Below, piece after piece: positions 22,210 through 34,246 of a stretch of 64,000 bases of DNA. The stretch comes from Lumnitzera littorea (lineage: Eukaryota > Streptophyta > Magnoliopsida > Myrtales > Combretaceae): the NCBI GenBank assembly GCA_024138015.1, contig JAMXBB010000004.1, positions 79,798,857 to 79,862,856 on the forward strand, written 5' to 3'. Each line of letters starts with the position of its first letter. The first letter of the stretch is position 1. Position numbers and translations under genes: made by a program. The notes beneath the pieces were generated by a model, which saw only the letters and a program-made list of their open reading frames with translations, was not told the DNA's origin and ran no database searches.

Positions 22210-23648
22210 TGTAGATATCTCATTTTTGCCAAATTATTTTTATTAATTAAGCCAGGTAAATAAAAATAAAAAAAAAAAAGAAAATTCAATGAAAATAAAA
22301 AATAAGAAAACAAAAATTAAGAAAAAATAGAAAAAGAAAATCAAGTTGTGTCAAGTTCGGCTAAATCTATTTGTTTTGGGCCATACCAATTTAGGGGCTA
22401 AAAAAGAAGATTTGTTAAAAGAAAGGTCTAAACTAGCTAGGGTTTTTAAAAGCTAGGATGAATCTAGGTTAAATCGTAATTTTAAAATTTATAAATAGCA
22501 TGTTGGCTAAGGAGTCAGGGGGACTTTTTCTTTTTAATCACATATACTTAGCAACAGCACTTCATACCACGTAAGCCACTATACATGCCGTCACGTACAA
22601 TTAACCACACTACGTATGCCACCACATGTGTCACCACCACATGCGTCACCACCATAGATCCCCTTACAACCACCACATGCTCCACTACTACCCAAACATG
22701 TGCCACCACCCAAAGCCCAGCCTTGCCTACAACCATCGCCCAATCCGCCGCCTAAGCCATTCCCCAGCATCACCCATAATGTTGCCCAAGACTGCCCAAA
22801 ACACTGCCTAGGCCATTACCCAACATCGCCTAGCCTCGCCCACATGCTCGCCCAACTTTCACCTGCTCTTGCCCATTCACACGCCTAAGTGCTCGCTCGT
22901 ATACACCTAAGCTCTCGCCTACGCTTAGCCAAGTCATCGCCCGTACTCACCCACAGTGTTGCCTGAGCATGCCAAGTACTACCCAACGCTAACCAACCCG
23001 ACCTAGGTAAATTTTTTTTTTAGTTTTTTTATATATTATTTTCTTCATTTATTAATTAGTTATGTTATATATTTATTCATTTTATTATTATTTTTATTAA
23101 TTTTTTTTGTTTAAGTGTAGGTTTTTTTTAATTAATTATTTTCTTGCAAATTTTTAGTTAAATTAGGGTTCTTTTTTTAAAAATCATTTTTTAATAAAAT
23201 ATATTTTTTACATTTAGGGTTTTTTTGGAAAAATAAAAATTTTAATTGAGTTTTTTTTAAGGAAATATAGTTAGGTTCTTTTCATTTAATTTAGGAAAAT
23301 TAGATTTTCTAGGATTTTCCTTTAAAATAATAAATTAATAAAAATGTAAAACCTAGCTCGGTTTTAAAAAAATAAAAATAAACCACCTAGTAAAAATCTT
23401 ATAAAAAGAACTATGACCGGTTTGTTCCTAATTAGCGGGTAAGTAGGCACCTTTAAAGCAATCGTTAAAAAATAATTTTTTTTCCTTTTTAAGAAATTTG
23501 TAATAAAAATAAAAAGAATCATTTTTAGTTACTTTTGCCTATTTGGGTGTATTTTAACATTTTTAGAAAAATTACAAAAAAAAAAATTCCCATCAAATTT
23601 TTTTTAATTTTCATATGGTGACTTAATCTTAATAGGTTAACTCTCACC
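22210..23648 (+). repeat. 5' LTR of C (3' end missing)
   Basis: Matches 53166-54730 from TGTAGATATCTC through ggtgacttaatcttaatagg. TATA box at 22490-22497. Downstream is a long C-rich, G-poor degenerate repeat (GCCCA and CGCCCA words, 22620-23000) and the LTR motif gggtaagtaggca near 23438. Similarity stops at about 23648; the last 245 bp of the 3' copy and the primer binding site are not found here. Confidence 0.85.
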
Positions 23649-24199
23649 ATACTTCTCATTAGAAAGCCTTAGAGCTATATAGCTTGAGACCCGTAGACCG
23701 CTTCTTCTTGCATCATCCTTCTAAAAAAAAAGGGGTAGTTTTTTAAAATTATAGGAAAAGCTTGATTTAATCCACGATCAGTTCATCGTCCATTTTTCAA
23801 CTACAAAAATTTACTAACTTTTATATATAAGTATACGTGAACATCATTGTTTTTTAGAATCGTATTTTGAATATACTTATATATAGGGGTGCTCTTTGAC
23901 TGTGGATTTATCATAATTCCTATAATTTATTAATTACCATCCCTACTACATTGCATTTGTGTGTAAGATATATATTAGATTACACTTGTTTCTCTGTAAA
24001 TATTGTATTTCCTTATATTATACGTATTTTATTTTTTTTATTGCTTTTTAGTTAATGAAAGGCTATGCAATTTCTAAGAAAATCTTTGAAAAAGATATGA
24101 AATTATTAACATTGCATCCAACTTTATTCTAAATTTAGTATCTTCATTGTAAATAGTTAATGCATCTTTATTTCATTTAGATCTTGTTATAATATAGAT
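23649..24199. other. Foreign or rearranged segment at the end of C's 5' LTR
   Basis: This piece replaces the LTR end, primer site and leader expected by comparison with 54731-54975. It contains the hairpin at 23746-23928. Otherwise I recognise nothing. Confidence 0.55.
23746..23928. repeat. MITE-like hairpin with 12-bp perfect terminal inverted repeats
   Basis: aaattataggaa (23746-23757) pairs exactly with ttcctataattt (23917-23928). Further inside, gatttaatccacgatca pairs loosely with gactgtggattta, and atatataagtata with gaatatacttatata. Length 183 bp. This fits a small non-autonomous DNA transposon; the target duplication is unclear (TA-rich flanks). Confidence 0.5.
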
Positions 24200-25739
24200 A
24201 TGGAGAGTCAGGGTAGATAAGCTGATAAGTGAAGTCTAATTAGATAAGTCCTTCTTCCCCGAAGCTATCCTAAAAAATTGGTTAAACCAGCTTCCGTCTA
24301 CTAAGCAAAATTATGTCTGCAAGAAGATCAGGCCGGTCATATCCCTTATGCGGATCCAACTCCCCTAGCCTCTAATTTAGGCCCTTATCTATTATTGAGA
24401 TCTAGAATTTGCAACTTTCAACTTTGGCCTACATGTATTGACACCCATCATAGAAGAATACTTGTAGTTACTTAGTGCCCTACCTCTTAAAGTAGGCATA
24501 ACTATCCCAGATCTTAGAGCCCAGCCTAAGAAAATCTTTATGATGCTATTGGGGGCTAAGAAGTTAGCCTTATCTTTAATCTTATCTTTAAATGGCCAAA
24601 AATGTCTCAATATCCTAAGATTGGTGAAGTGGTTTTCAAGCCCAAATGCTAACAAGAAATATTGCCAAATCTTCTATGGAGGATATGAATCATGGGCTAA
24701 AAAGAGGGTCAAGGCTTTTATTGTAGGAGTGCTTGGAACAATGTTGTTTCCCTTCAAATATGGTCAGGTCCACTATAGGGTTGTTGAGTTAGTGACTCAA
24801 TTCCTAGCTAGTAAATCTTATATATTGACACTATTGGTAGAATAGTTTAGGACACTTACCTACCTAAAGAAGCAAGGGTACGGTTATTTCGTGGCTAACC
24901 CTATAATCCTTATCGTATGGTTTCTTAGTCACACACAAGGGTATGGAGAGAATCTTCTTAGAGAGTCCTTAACAAAGAATATGGACCTAATTAACAAATT
25001 TATCCACTATCTTAAGGTACCAGATGAAGCTCAATTTAAGGGATGGGTGTTAGTTATTAGCAAAATGCACTAAGTAGACTTTATGTAGACAACTAGATGG
25101 AGCCATTGCACTTAAGCCCTCTTGGGAAGCATCGATTATGTATGAGTTCCCCTTATTAGTATTACAGTCTGTACTAGATATTTCCCGACTTGTGTTACCA
25201 GACAGTTGGGCCCATTACAAGAGATAGCTTATAGAGACTCGTTAGATGTTGTCACGGTGAATTATCAAGATCCTTATCTATCCATGGTTACTCTAATCCA
25301 ATGACTAGCAGAACTCGCAAAGCTATGGGAATGAAGATAAATCAAGAAGATAGTCAATGTGGGAACTTTAAGGGGTAAAGTCGGAGAATACCGAGCCACT
25401 AAGCAGTACATTTATGATCAGTTAGCGAAAACTAGAAAGATATGATATGAAGCTCCAGATGTATTTAGACATGAGTCGGATCCCGCATGTCTTTCACCCG
25501 TTGAGTAAGCCTATCGAGACACCATATGGGCCAAGGCTAAAGCCTAGTTCCTGGAAAGTAAGAGGATTGTTGAAGAGTTAAAGTTAGAAAATGAGAGACT
25601 ACTAAAGGAAAATCAATTCTTGGGGAGTAAGATTTGAGAAAGGGATGTTATAGTATGAAAACTTATGAGGGAAGTTGATGAAATTCGTCCTAACCAGATC
25701 CTTTGGCTCTTGTAGATACAAGATTTAAGGTTTTTTTAG
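24200..25739 (+). pseudogene. C ORF1 (Ogre-type, DUF7745-like), decayed
   Basis: Begins ATG GAG AGT at 24200 and is recognisable to about 25739. The clearest stretch is 24540-25075: KRVKAFIVGVLGTMLFP, then VVELVTQFLASKSYI, then LTYLKKQGYGYF and NPIILIVWFLSH, the order seen in the plant domain I know as DUF7745 that forms ORF1 of Ogre/Tat elements. The later part ends in a charged helical segment (RIVEELKLENERLLKE near 25565). Many stops, mostly TAG, and more than one frame are needed. Function in the element is unknown. Confidence 0.65.
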
Positions 25740-26004
25740 AAAATTAGTTAAGAGTTTTTCTTTTCCTTTCACTTAGTTTGTTTTATAAGTTGGATCTTAT
25801 GATTAATAAATTTGCAGCTTTAGTAAATACCGATTTTCATTAATTGCATAGTCTCTTACTTATTATTATTATTATTATTTACTTTTAAAGACAAAAACAC
25901 AAAAAGAGGTAAACAATAGAATAACAAACATCACAAAAAGAAAAAAGAACCAAATAAAAAAAACCTTCAATTCACCAAAAAGTCTAAAACTTGGGTTTTC
26001 ACGT

Positions 26005-26262
26005 ATGATTTTGAAGATAGCATTCAAATGAGCAAACTCAACTAGAAGCCTGATATTCAATCATTCTAAGGCAAAGTTGTCGACTCAAGGTACTGGAAAT
26101 GTTAGTCAAACTAAGCTCGATCCAAGAGTAGTGACTTTGGAAGAAAACATGAACAAGATGGCCGAACAAATTCAAGCTCTCACTCAGGCTATTAGGATCC
26201 TTAACGATAGACAAGGATCTCGAGTTAACCTAAATCGGAATGTAGAAACGACCCTTCACCCT
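26005..26262 (+). pseudogene. C gag, N-terminal part
   Basis: ATG at 26005, one stop (TGA at 26029 region), then TQGTGNVSQTKLDPRVVTLE and a helical stretch NMNKMAEQIQALTQAIRIL. The frame is cut at 26262 by the insertion of B and resumes at 45474. The corresponding region in B begins at 31182 with a related N-terminus. Confidence 0.75.
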
Positions 26263-26844
26263 TATAGATACCTAATTTTGCTCCCTTTATTTATTTTTAT
26301 TTATTTATTTCATTTTTATTTTTCTTTCTTTTCTTAGTAAGCCCTAAAATTAGAAGAAATACGGAATTAAAAGAAAACCCTAAAAAATTAAGAAATAATA
26401 AGGATTATAGAAAAATACAAAAAAAAAAAAATTCAAAAAAATAAGAAATTTCGAAAAGAAAGCCTAAAAAGATAAAAAGTTAGAAAATGAAGTCTAAAAA
26501 TTTAGAAATTTAAAAATTACAAAAAATTAGAAAAATTAAAGTTAAGTAAAAAATTTTAGAAAATAGCATGTTATTAGGATAGATTTTAATTTTGGTTTAG
26601 AAGTTAGGCCATTGAACTTAGGCTTTAATTTAAATCTAGCTCAGGCTTACTAAGTCAATATGTACAATTTGATTACACGTATAGATAAGGCACAGGCCAA
26701 CAGTCTAATGGTTAAGTATATAGACATAACATTAACATTGAGCATGAGATATTAGGTTCGAAACTTAACAAAAGTAGGGAAGCCTTTTTCTTATTTTTTG
26801 TTTTCAATCACATTAGGGATAGCTATGTGCTAGGATCTAAATGT

Positions 26845-27000
26845 GCCACGTATCCAGACACATGGCATCCTTAGATTCGATGACCCTACTGATGTGGCAC
26901 CATTTAGCATCTACGTGGCATGCCATGTCTACTGCCACGTGCCGTGAATGATACGTAGTACGCTAGCGTTGGTTGGCATAGTTGACGTAGTGCCACGTTA
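26845..27000. promoter_or_regulatory. ACGT-core (G-box/ABRE-like) cluster in U3 of B
   Basis: Within 155 bp there are several gccacgt, tacgtggca and tgacgta elements, for example gccacgtatcc near 26846, ctacgtggcatgcc near 26910, gccacgtgccgtg near 26934, atacgtagtacg near 26951 and tgacgtagtgccacg near 26981. The 3' LTR has a comparable set at 43360-43500. ACGT cores are bZIP sites in plants. Position 340-490 bp upstream of the TATA box suits an enhancer; activity is inferred. Confidence 0.55.
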
Positions 27001-27337
27001 GCCCCTTTTTCCCTCCCCTTCTTTCCTTGTCCCTTCATTTTCCTCTCTTTTCCTCTCTTTCCCTCACATTCCCCAGATTTTCTCCCCCTTTCTCGGCTCA
27101 TGAACACCTAATCCCTTCACTTCAGCTCCAATTTCCGTACAAATTCTGCACAGACTTATGCAGTTTCTTGCTTTAATCCTATTGAGCGCATAGCCTATTA
27201 TGAATTAGGCCTACTAACTCGTCCAAATTCAGTCAAAAAAGAATTTAAGTCGAGCTCCTAAGTTAGGAAAAAACTGAAATCTCGGCATCTACATTTAAGG
27301 TCAATTATAGCTTTCCAAAGTTTCTAGGTTGAATTTA

Positions 27338-27346
27338 TATATAAAA
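27338..27346 (+). promoter_or_regulatory. TATA box of B 5' LTR
   Basis: tatataaaa, conserved at 43842-43850 in the 3' LTR together with the following gggtgtt. Confidence 0.75.
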
Positions 27347-28996
27347 GGGTGTTAGAGGAGATCACACAAGAAGGAACAACCCATACACAACCTCGCACAA
27401 TCACTCAAAACAACCTGTCTCTCAATCTCATGAACTTTCTATCTTTAACCCACTCTCTCTTTTTGATTCTCTCTCTTCACTCTAACCCGAGTTGAACCAC
27501 CACTCTAAGGAGACTACCCACGACTTAGGCTCCCTAACCTAACTGCTCTTGACCTTCGTCGTGACTCCTAGCCACACCACCAAACAACTACCATCGAAAC
27601 CCTAACCGCCCTACCCCCTCTCCTCGAACCACCACTTCTAACCCTCTTCAACCCAAACCAAACCCACTACTGAATTCCCCACGACTTAGAACCTTACACC
27701 ACACTTCCCTTTTAACTCCAACAACTCCTGACGACACCACCCAAACACCACTACCAGCCACCGCATTCAAACACCATCTAAACCACCCCCAAACCCCATG
27801 GCACTCTTTTTAACCCTCCCTATTCGCAATCCAAAACCTACAAAAAACTGCTTACCCCCTTGATTTAGGCACTAGAATAGTCAAAATCGACCGCAGTCCG
27901 TTCTTGTATTGAAAATAATGGAAATTGACATGACCTGATCTACGTGTTCGACCCGACTTGAGATTCGAAGACCTGACCTGTGCTCTCTACCCTAGTCCGA
28001 ACCCTTGTTTTTTTATTTTGGTTTCTTTTTTTATTTTGTTTGTTTTGTTTTTGTTTAGTTTATTTATTTATTGTTGATTTTGTTATTTTTTATTTATTCT
28101 TTATTTACTTCCAAATGTAAATGTAAAAGATAAAAAAAAAATAGAAAAAGTAGAAAAGGAAAGAAAAAAAAGGAAAAAAGAAAAAAAAAAGTAAGTTTGT
28201 TTTATTTTAGTTTTACTATTTTAATAAAAATAGATAAAATATAATAAATAAATTAAGTGATAAAAATAAATAAAATAAGATTAATCAGTTAGAAAAATTT
28301 ATTTTCTAAAAGTAAATGAAAATAAATAGACCTCTTTCTAAATTAAGACTATTTTTGAGTTTCCAAAAATTAAAAAACCGATTAGGACGTTTTAAGAATT
28401 TTCTTAAACGAATCAAAATTGAGTAAAATGTAAACTCGATTGTTTTCAAATTAAGACAAAACCAATCCACTAAAGTTTTGCAAAAAAAGAACTACATACG
28501 TCTGATCTCGAATAACGGATACATAAGCACTTAGGAGACGATGATAAAAATATAAAAACCTAATTTTCCTTTTTTTTTTTTCTTTAGTTTAGATTATTTC
28601 ATTTGTCTAATCAAGATTGTTAAATTGAGTTCCATCTCATAAAATAAAAAGGTGATTTTTAAGGATTAAAGTTAATTTTGAAAAGTCAGTGATACCCGTA
28701 AAGGTTTAAAAGTCTTAACTCCTGAATCTAGATTCTATGGTTTTCAAAAAGCCATATTTAATCAATAGACCGGTAATTATGATATAACCAATCTACCTAA
28801 TTGGTAATAACTTAACCCCTTTTCCTAACTCCGATTTGGTGGCGATTCCAAATTTTTTCAAGTTAAAAAAAATGGTTTTTTTTAAACCTTAGTCAGGGAA
28901 TCAATATTAAATGGGTTGAGTTTAGTACTGATTGGTTTAGAGAAGACCTAATTTTATAAAATGAACCGAGAGGGTAAAAAACTAGGCTCAACAGCT

Positions 28997-29014
28997 TAGT
29001 GACTCCACTAGGGA
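28997..29014 (+). other. Primer binding site of B
   Basis: tagtgactccactaggga, three bases after the LTR, matches the Tat/Ogre-style primer site TGGTGACTCCACTGGGGA with two G-to-A changes. Confidence 0.7.
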
Positions 29015-29497
29015 CGTCAAGAGGGTTAGCCATTCGATTTTCCAAAATTAAAATTAATTGCTAAAATCACCTTAAATGCAATCTATTTACTCATTTTATA
29101 TTATAAATTGTGCTAATATCATTTACGGGTTTGGTTTTATGTATTTTTTAGGGGAGGGATTTATTTTGTTGCATCATGAATGCATGATAGATATGGTCAA
29201 ACTCAGGCCATCTTAGGACCTTAGGACGGTGAGCCATTGTGTAAAGTCTCAAGCATAGTAGGGCAACCATCATTTGGGGTCTATTAGGCTACCCTACTTA
29301 AACTTCGATGTGACCAAGGAGCTGTTTCTTCGTAAACGTATAAGGTCACAGAGTTTAAGGACCGTTAGAACTCACCTTTCTTACATTACATTTCATAAGG
29401 TTAAGGAATAACTAGCAAAGTGGCAACATTGTATATTTTCTCTTCTTGTAATTACTCTTTCCCTTGTAATTTATGCTTTCTTTGTAATGTTTTAGAA
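29015..29497 (+). other. B leader
   Basis: Untranslated leader between primer site and ORF1. Nothing else recognised. Confidence 0.6.
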
Positions 29498-30997
29498 ATG
29501 GCCAGCTCATCTAACACTGGGGTTTTTGCCAAGGAGATTCATGTCCACAAACCTACAAACCTAAAGCCCATACTTAGCCAGTGGTTTCAGACCTTTAACT
29601 TAAGAGAGCAATAGTTCATTGCCAACAAAATTAGACCCATACTCTTACTAGCCAAAGTGAAGGTTAACATCATGCTAGTAAGAGCCTTAGTCCATTTATG
29701 GGAGCCTAAAGAAGTGACTTTTCAATTTAGACCACATCTAATCAGCCTAACTCTTAAGGAGTACACCTAACTGCTCTAAGCTCCTTCTTTGGATGAAATA
29801 TATATCCTAGAACTCAGCTTTGGCTCAACTTATATTTTCTCAAAATTCTAAGGGATCCATAAGACTGAGATAAATGAGGCTCTAGATGACTGCAACAAAC
29901 ACGCCACTAAGATATGGGATCTAGTCCATTAGTTCTAGACTGAGCATAGCTCCAACAAACAAGAGCCGTTTCTTGGGAATTGGAAAGAAAACTGAATCAA
30001 GGCCTATGTGCTAACAGTGTTCGCTACTATCTTGTTTCTAAGTAGGTCTCTTCTTATACACTTTAAGTAATAGAGTTAGTGGCTCAATCTTGGGAGGATA
30101 AGTCTTACATTTCTGCCTTACTTGTTGAGTAGATAAGAAACCTTAATTTCCTTAAGAAAAGGGGCTGTAGAGATCTCAGGTCAAGTATGGCACTATTAAT
30201 AGTATAGTTCATCAGTCACATCAAATGCTTAGGGTTGGACTTAATAAGGGGAGCATTCACGAATAAGATTGACCTTATTGATTCTTTTGTCGATAAGATT
30301 AAATTACCAGAAGATATCCTTACCTTTCTCTACATAGAGGTTCTATGAGATTTCCGAGTAGAAGACATACCGTGGACTACCAAGTGGAGCAATTACATTA
30401 GGGTCACACTGATTTGCAAGAATTACCATGCTGTGCCACTGATTGGAATGAGTTGGTGTACAGGCTACTACCCAAACAACATGGTAAGAAAATTTGGAGA
30501 AATCTAGGACATAGTTCATAAACCTTCATTAGAGCCATTCACTCTTAATTTTGAAGGGCCTTACTCTACAGAAAAGACATCCAAACTTCATAAGATTAAA
30601 GCTTGGTAAGACACCCGAACTATAAGCCCAAACATCAATTTGAGTGAGTTCATAGGAGAAGTGGACAAACACTAGGTTACCAAAGAGTATTTATACAATC
30701 AACTCCCCAAGGTAGGCGCAATGCGATATCAGGCACCAAAAGTCCTTCAAACTTCCCTTATGTGCCCTAACTTTGAAATGGTGACCTATATGGACCAAAT
30801 GAAAGCTTGTATGGAGATCCTCCATGATGAGAAAGACTAATGGGCAAACCGATGCCAAGAATCTAGACCAAGGTCATACGCCTTAGAACACTAGTTGAAA
30901 ATGGCTTAGAAGAAAATTCCAGAGTTTGAAGAAGTGGCTAAATGTGACCAAAAGAAGAAGAAAATGTTATTTGGCCTAAAAAAAAAAAAAGAAAATT
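29498..30997 (+). pseudogene. B ORF1 (Ogre-type, DUF7745-like), decayed
   Basis: ATG GCC AGC TCA TCT at 29498 opens a frame with stops mostly at Gln-like positions. Recognisable words: VKVNIMLVRALVHLWEPKEV, LTVFATILF, and after a shift near 30060 RKFGEI and PLIGMSWCTGYYPNNMVRK. They parallel C's ORF1 (24200-25739) and the plant DUF7745 type. A basic and Glu-rich helical tail follows, with an A run near 30978-30990. Function unknown; location upstream of gag is the defining Ogre trait. Confidence 0.65.
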
Positions 30998-31181
30998 AGT
31001 ATAGATGAATTTGTACCTTTTTCTTTCTTTTATGTAATAAAACTTTGGGAATCCAAAGATAATAAATAACTTGCCATTCTGTTAATCATTCGTCGATCCT
31101 CTCCATTTCATCCGTATGATTCACTTGCATTTCATTCATTTGCATTTCTTTCAAAATATCCATATGCTAACTTATTGAGAA

Positions 31182-32713
31182 ATGGTTTTAACCTAGGTTG
31201 CCAAGATAGCTCCTAAATGTCAAACTTTCTAGAGAAGCCCCATCAAAACTCGTTCTCAAACTAGAATGGCCAACCAAGGAAACAACAACAACAACACCAA
31301 TAATGGCAACCCCGAGGTTATTGACCCTACTGAGTTGAGGTTCCAATCTTTGGAACGAATAGTGGGAAAGATTGTAGATCAACTGAGCTTTCTTGCTGAC
31401 AGCATTTCTTTGCTTAGGTCTACGACTCCATCAAATGAAGAGAGTTCTAAAGCCCGATATGGAAAGAATACTAAAGCTCCACCCCTCGAAATAGAAGAGG
31501 CATACCTTAAAGTCTATTAAAGCTTTGAATCCTTTGAAACAGAATGGGTATTTCTAAAGGCCAACCTGACCTTTAAGCCGAATACTTACTCATTCATGAT
31601 CAACCTAAAGCCTGAAGTTGACCAAGACAAATTGAAAGAGCTTGAGAAGTGGCTAACTCAACAAATTATAAAAACAATGAAAATGCTCGAAGGGTATGAT
31701 GGATTCAAGCACGCTGGCATAACAGACTTCTTTACCTATGTTTATGGAAGCTTTCTAGAAAAGTTCAAAGTACCTGACTTTGAAAAATACAATGGGACTA
31801 GATGCCCTAAGCTACACACCTAGCTGTATGTACGCAAAATGAGCAAGTATGCATAGTATGATCAACTCATGGTCCAGACCTTTCAAGATAGCTTAACTAG
31901 CCCAGCCTTAACCTAGTATGCTCAGTTAGACTTAAATCAAGTGAATACATGGGAGAAGTTGGCCAAAGCATTCTATAGGCAATATAGATTTAATGTCGAA
32001 GTGGCGCCAATAATGATGGATTTGGTTTCCCTAAGGAAGAAGTACAATGAATCCTTCAAGGAATATGCTCAAAGGTAGAGGCCCCTAGCTACAAGGGTAT
32101 CTACACCTATGATTGAAAAAGAGCCAATTGCAACTTTCATTAACACTTTTGAGAGGCCTTACTTCGCTTACCTGATCAGACAAGCCTCTTCTAGCTTTAT
32201 AGAAGTAGTGGCAATGGGGTATCGAATTGAGAGTGCTGTTTCCTCTGGTAAGCTGCAAAAGATAGCAGATAAAAGACTACCCTCTATTAAACCTACCACC
32301 AGCAAGCCTAGAAAAGCTACTGTCAACATGGTCAACTTGAATGCAAGACTTAACTCCCGAGTTTCTTTTAGGATGAATCCCCTACCAGCTCAACCACAGT
32401 ATAGAAGCCAACCACAGGCTAGTAGAGCCTTGAGATAGTTCACCAGAATACTTGTTCCACTCAGTCAAGTGCTCGAAAAGTTAAGAAGAGATAATTTGCC
32501 CCATTCTGAGGCTCCTAGTGAAAGGTATAAGTTGAGGTTCTTTGATCCTAATGCAAGATGTCAGTATCATCTAGGGCAAGTGGGCCATTCAACTAATTCG
32601 TATTGGAGGTTGGAAAACAAAATCTAAGATTTGATCGATGAAAGTACAGTACAACTGGATTTTGTAGAGGCTCCTACCCCAAACGTTAACAACAACCTAC
32701 TACCAAACATGAA
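31182..32713 (+). pseudogene. B gag
   Basis: From ATG GTT TTA ACC at 31182 one frame runs to about 32713 with stops (mostly TAG) but no shift. It holds an Asn-rich N-terminus (31278-31320), the gag core with KFKVPDFEKYNGTRCPK near 31764 and DSLTSPALT/NTWEKLAKAFYRQY near 31890-31985, FKEYAQR near 32058, and a CxxH-type zinc knuckle CQYHLGQVGHSTNSYW near 32560 in which the last Cys became Tyr. The product would form the nucleocapsid. Confidence 0.85.
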
Positions 32714-34039
32714 CCCATCATCAATATGATATTTGACCACTCAAAATCTACCATCAATATGATTGGTCCAAACTATGAACCAAAGGTTTATAGATTTTAC
32801 AAAAAAGAGGTCCTACAAGCTAAAGGGTATACCTTCCACGTGCTTGTAGCCCCTGAAAATTATAAAGTTACCTTCCTTAACTACTAGGCAATAAACCAAG
32901 GGCAATTAAGCTTGCTTATAGGGGGGATCACTCACTCCAATAGAATCTATGATCCGAAGGAAGACTTGAAAAAGATGGTTGTATTGGAAATGCCAAGCAT
33001 CGAACAAACTGAACATGAAGAAGGATTAATTGCCTTCACCAAGATGATCAAGTCTAGCGAGTATAAAATAATAGACCAACTCGTTAAGACTCCGGCACAA
33101 ATATCCCTAATGAGTTTACTGATGGCATTAGACCTATACCAAAAAGCTTTATTTAGAACACTAAGGGATGGCAAGGTCCCTCGTGAAATCCTTGCTGAAA
33201 GGATTAGCTCTATCACCAATTCCATCCTCACTATGGATCAAATTTCCTTCTCCACTAAGGAATTGGGTGAAGAAGGTACCCAGCACACAAAGCTTTTGTT
33301 CATGATAGTGAGGATAAATAACATCATTGCAACAAGAGTCCTTATCAACAACAGGTCATCCTTAAATGTTTATCCTTTGGCCACCTTGGATCTATTGGGC
33401 ATTGATACAACTGCTATTAAACTAAGTTCAACAACGGTAAGAGCTTTTGATGGATCTAGGAGAGAGATAATAGGGGAGGTCAACTTACTAGTTGATATCA
33501 ACCCACAGACGTTCAACATACCATTCCAGGTTTTGGACATTCTAAGGACCTTTAATCTGTTATTGGGAAGGCCTTGGATACATTTAGTAGGGGCCATACC
33601 ATCAACTCTTCACCAAAAAGTTAAGTTCATCTCCAATGGCTGGGTCATCACAATTCTAGGTTACCAAGATTATGAAATCTATAAAGAGATGGCCATACCC
33701 TATATTGGTATAGAAGAACAAGAGGACTTTGGACTCCAAATGTTTAATGAGGTGTGCATGATCACCAATCAGCAGAAGGAAGAGAGGCTAAAATTCAAAG
33801 AAGGCCAGTTTAGGACCTATGGGTTGGGATACATTCCAAACTTGATGGAAGAATTGCAAAGAATGCAAGTTAAGGGCAGAAAGGGTAATAGGAGGTATTG
33901 TGCTCCAATGACCTTCCCTCCATTGTCAAAAACTTTCATCAAGGCTGAAACCCAAAACTCAAAGCCTACTAAAAAAGGTACTTCCAACAGAAATGAAGGG
34001 GCTAGCCTATTCAACAAATCCCAACACTTGAATAATTAG
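32714..34039 (+). pseudogene. B protease region
   Basis: A shift near 32714 (inside a repeated catcaatatgat) leads to a 375-codon open frame, 32912-34039. It carries the linker LLIGGITHSNRIYDPKE and the retropepsin core: LINNRSSLNVYPL near 33341, where C has LIDNGSSLNVCPL, so the catalytic Asp is Asn and Gly is Arg. LLGRPWIH near 33560 is the second conserved protease element. A catalytically dead protease is expected. Confidence 0.8.
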
Positions 34040-34246
34040 TTCTCCATCCTTATGAACAACAATAAGTCTTCCCTAGGGTAAAGGATGAATCATGATCCAG
34101 TATTTTATGTTATTTTGTAATTAATTACCTTTATTCTTCAAATGCTTGTACTTAAAAGAGAGTTCCCTAAAATAAAATCAGCTTCTTTTCCCTTTACTCT
34201 TACCTCACTTACACTTTTCCTTTCGCATACTTTTCTTTTTCTCCAG
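34040..34246 (+). other. Probable Ogre-type intron in B pol (3' end clear)
   Basis: Noncoding stretch between protease and RT. It ends in a long pyrimidine tract and ctttttctccag/atgcc at 34246. The RT frame opens one base after the acceptor, the same phase as in C (48596). Ogre elements are known for an intron between protease and RT. The donor is not certain; ggtaaagg near 34078 is a candidate. Confidence 0.6.

Larger units (their letters stand above)
26263..28993 (+). repeat. 5' LTR of B
   Basis: Starts TATAGATACCT (TG decayed to TA) and ends CTCAACA, matching 42762-45473. U3 has an ACGT-core cluster (26845-27000) and TATA box at 27338-27346; downstream is pyrimidine-rich (27420-27830), then A-rich, then the Ogre-type LTR motif ggatacataagca near 28516. 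Confidence 0.9.

Noticed and set aside
22591..22888. Several short His/Pro- or Gly/Val-rich ORFs on both strands
   Set aside because: They come from the C-rich low-complexity repeat in the LTR of C; the equivalent ORFs in the 3' LTR (53454-54076) have different sequence and frames.
25861..25880. (ATT)n microsatellite
   Set aside because: Present but short and ordinary; it does not mark a feature boundary.
26258..26262. Target-site duplication of B
   Set aside because: accct on the left and ccttt or acctt on the right do not match well enough; the ends of B rest on LTR alignment and the split gag instead.
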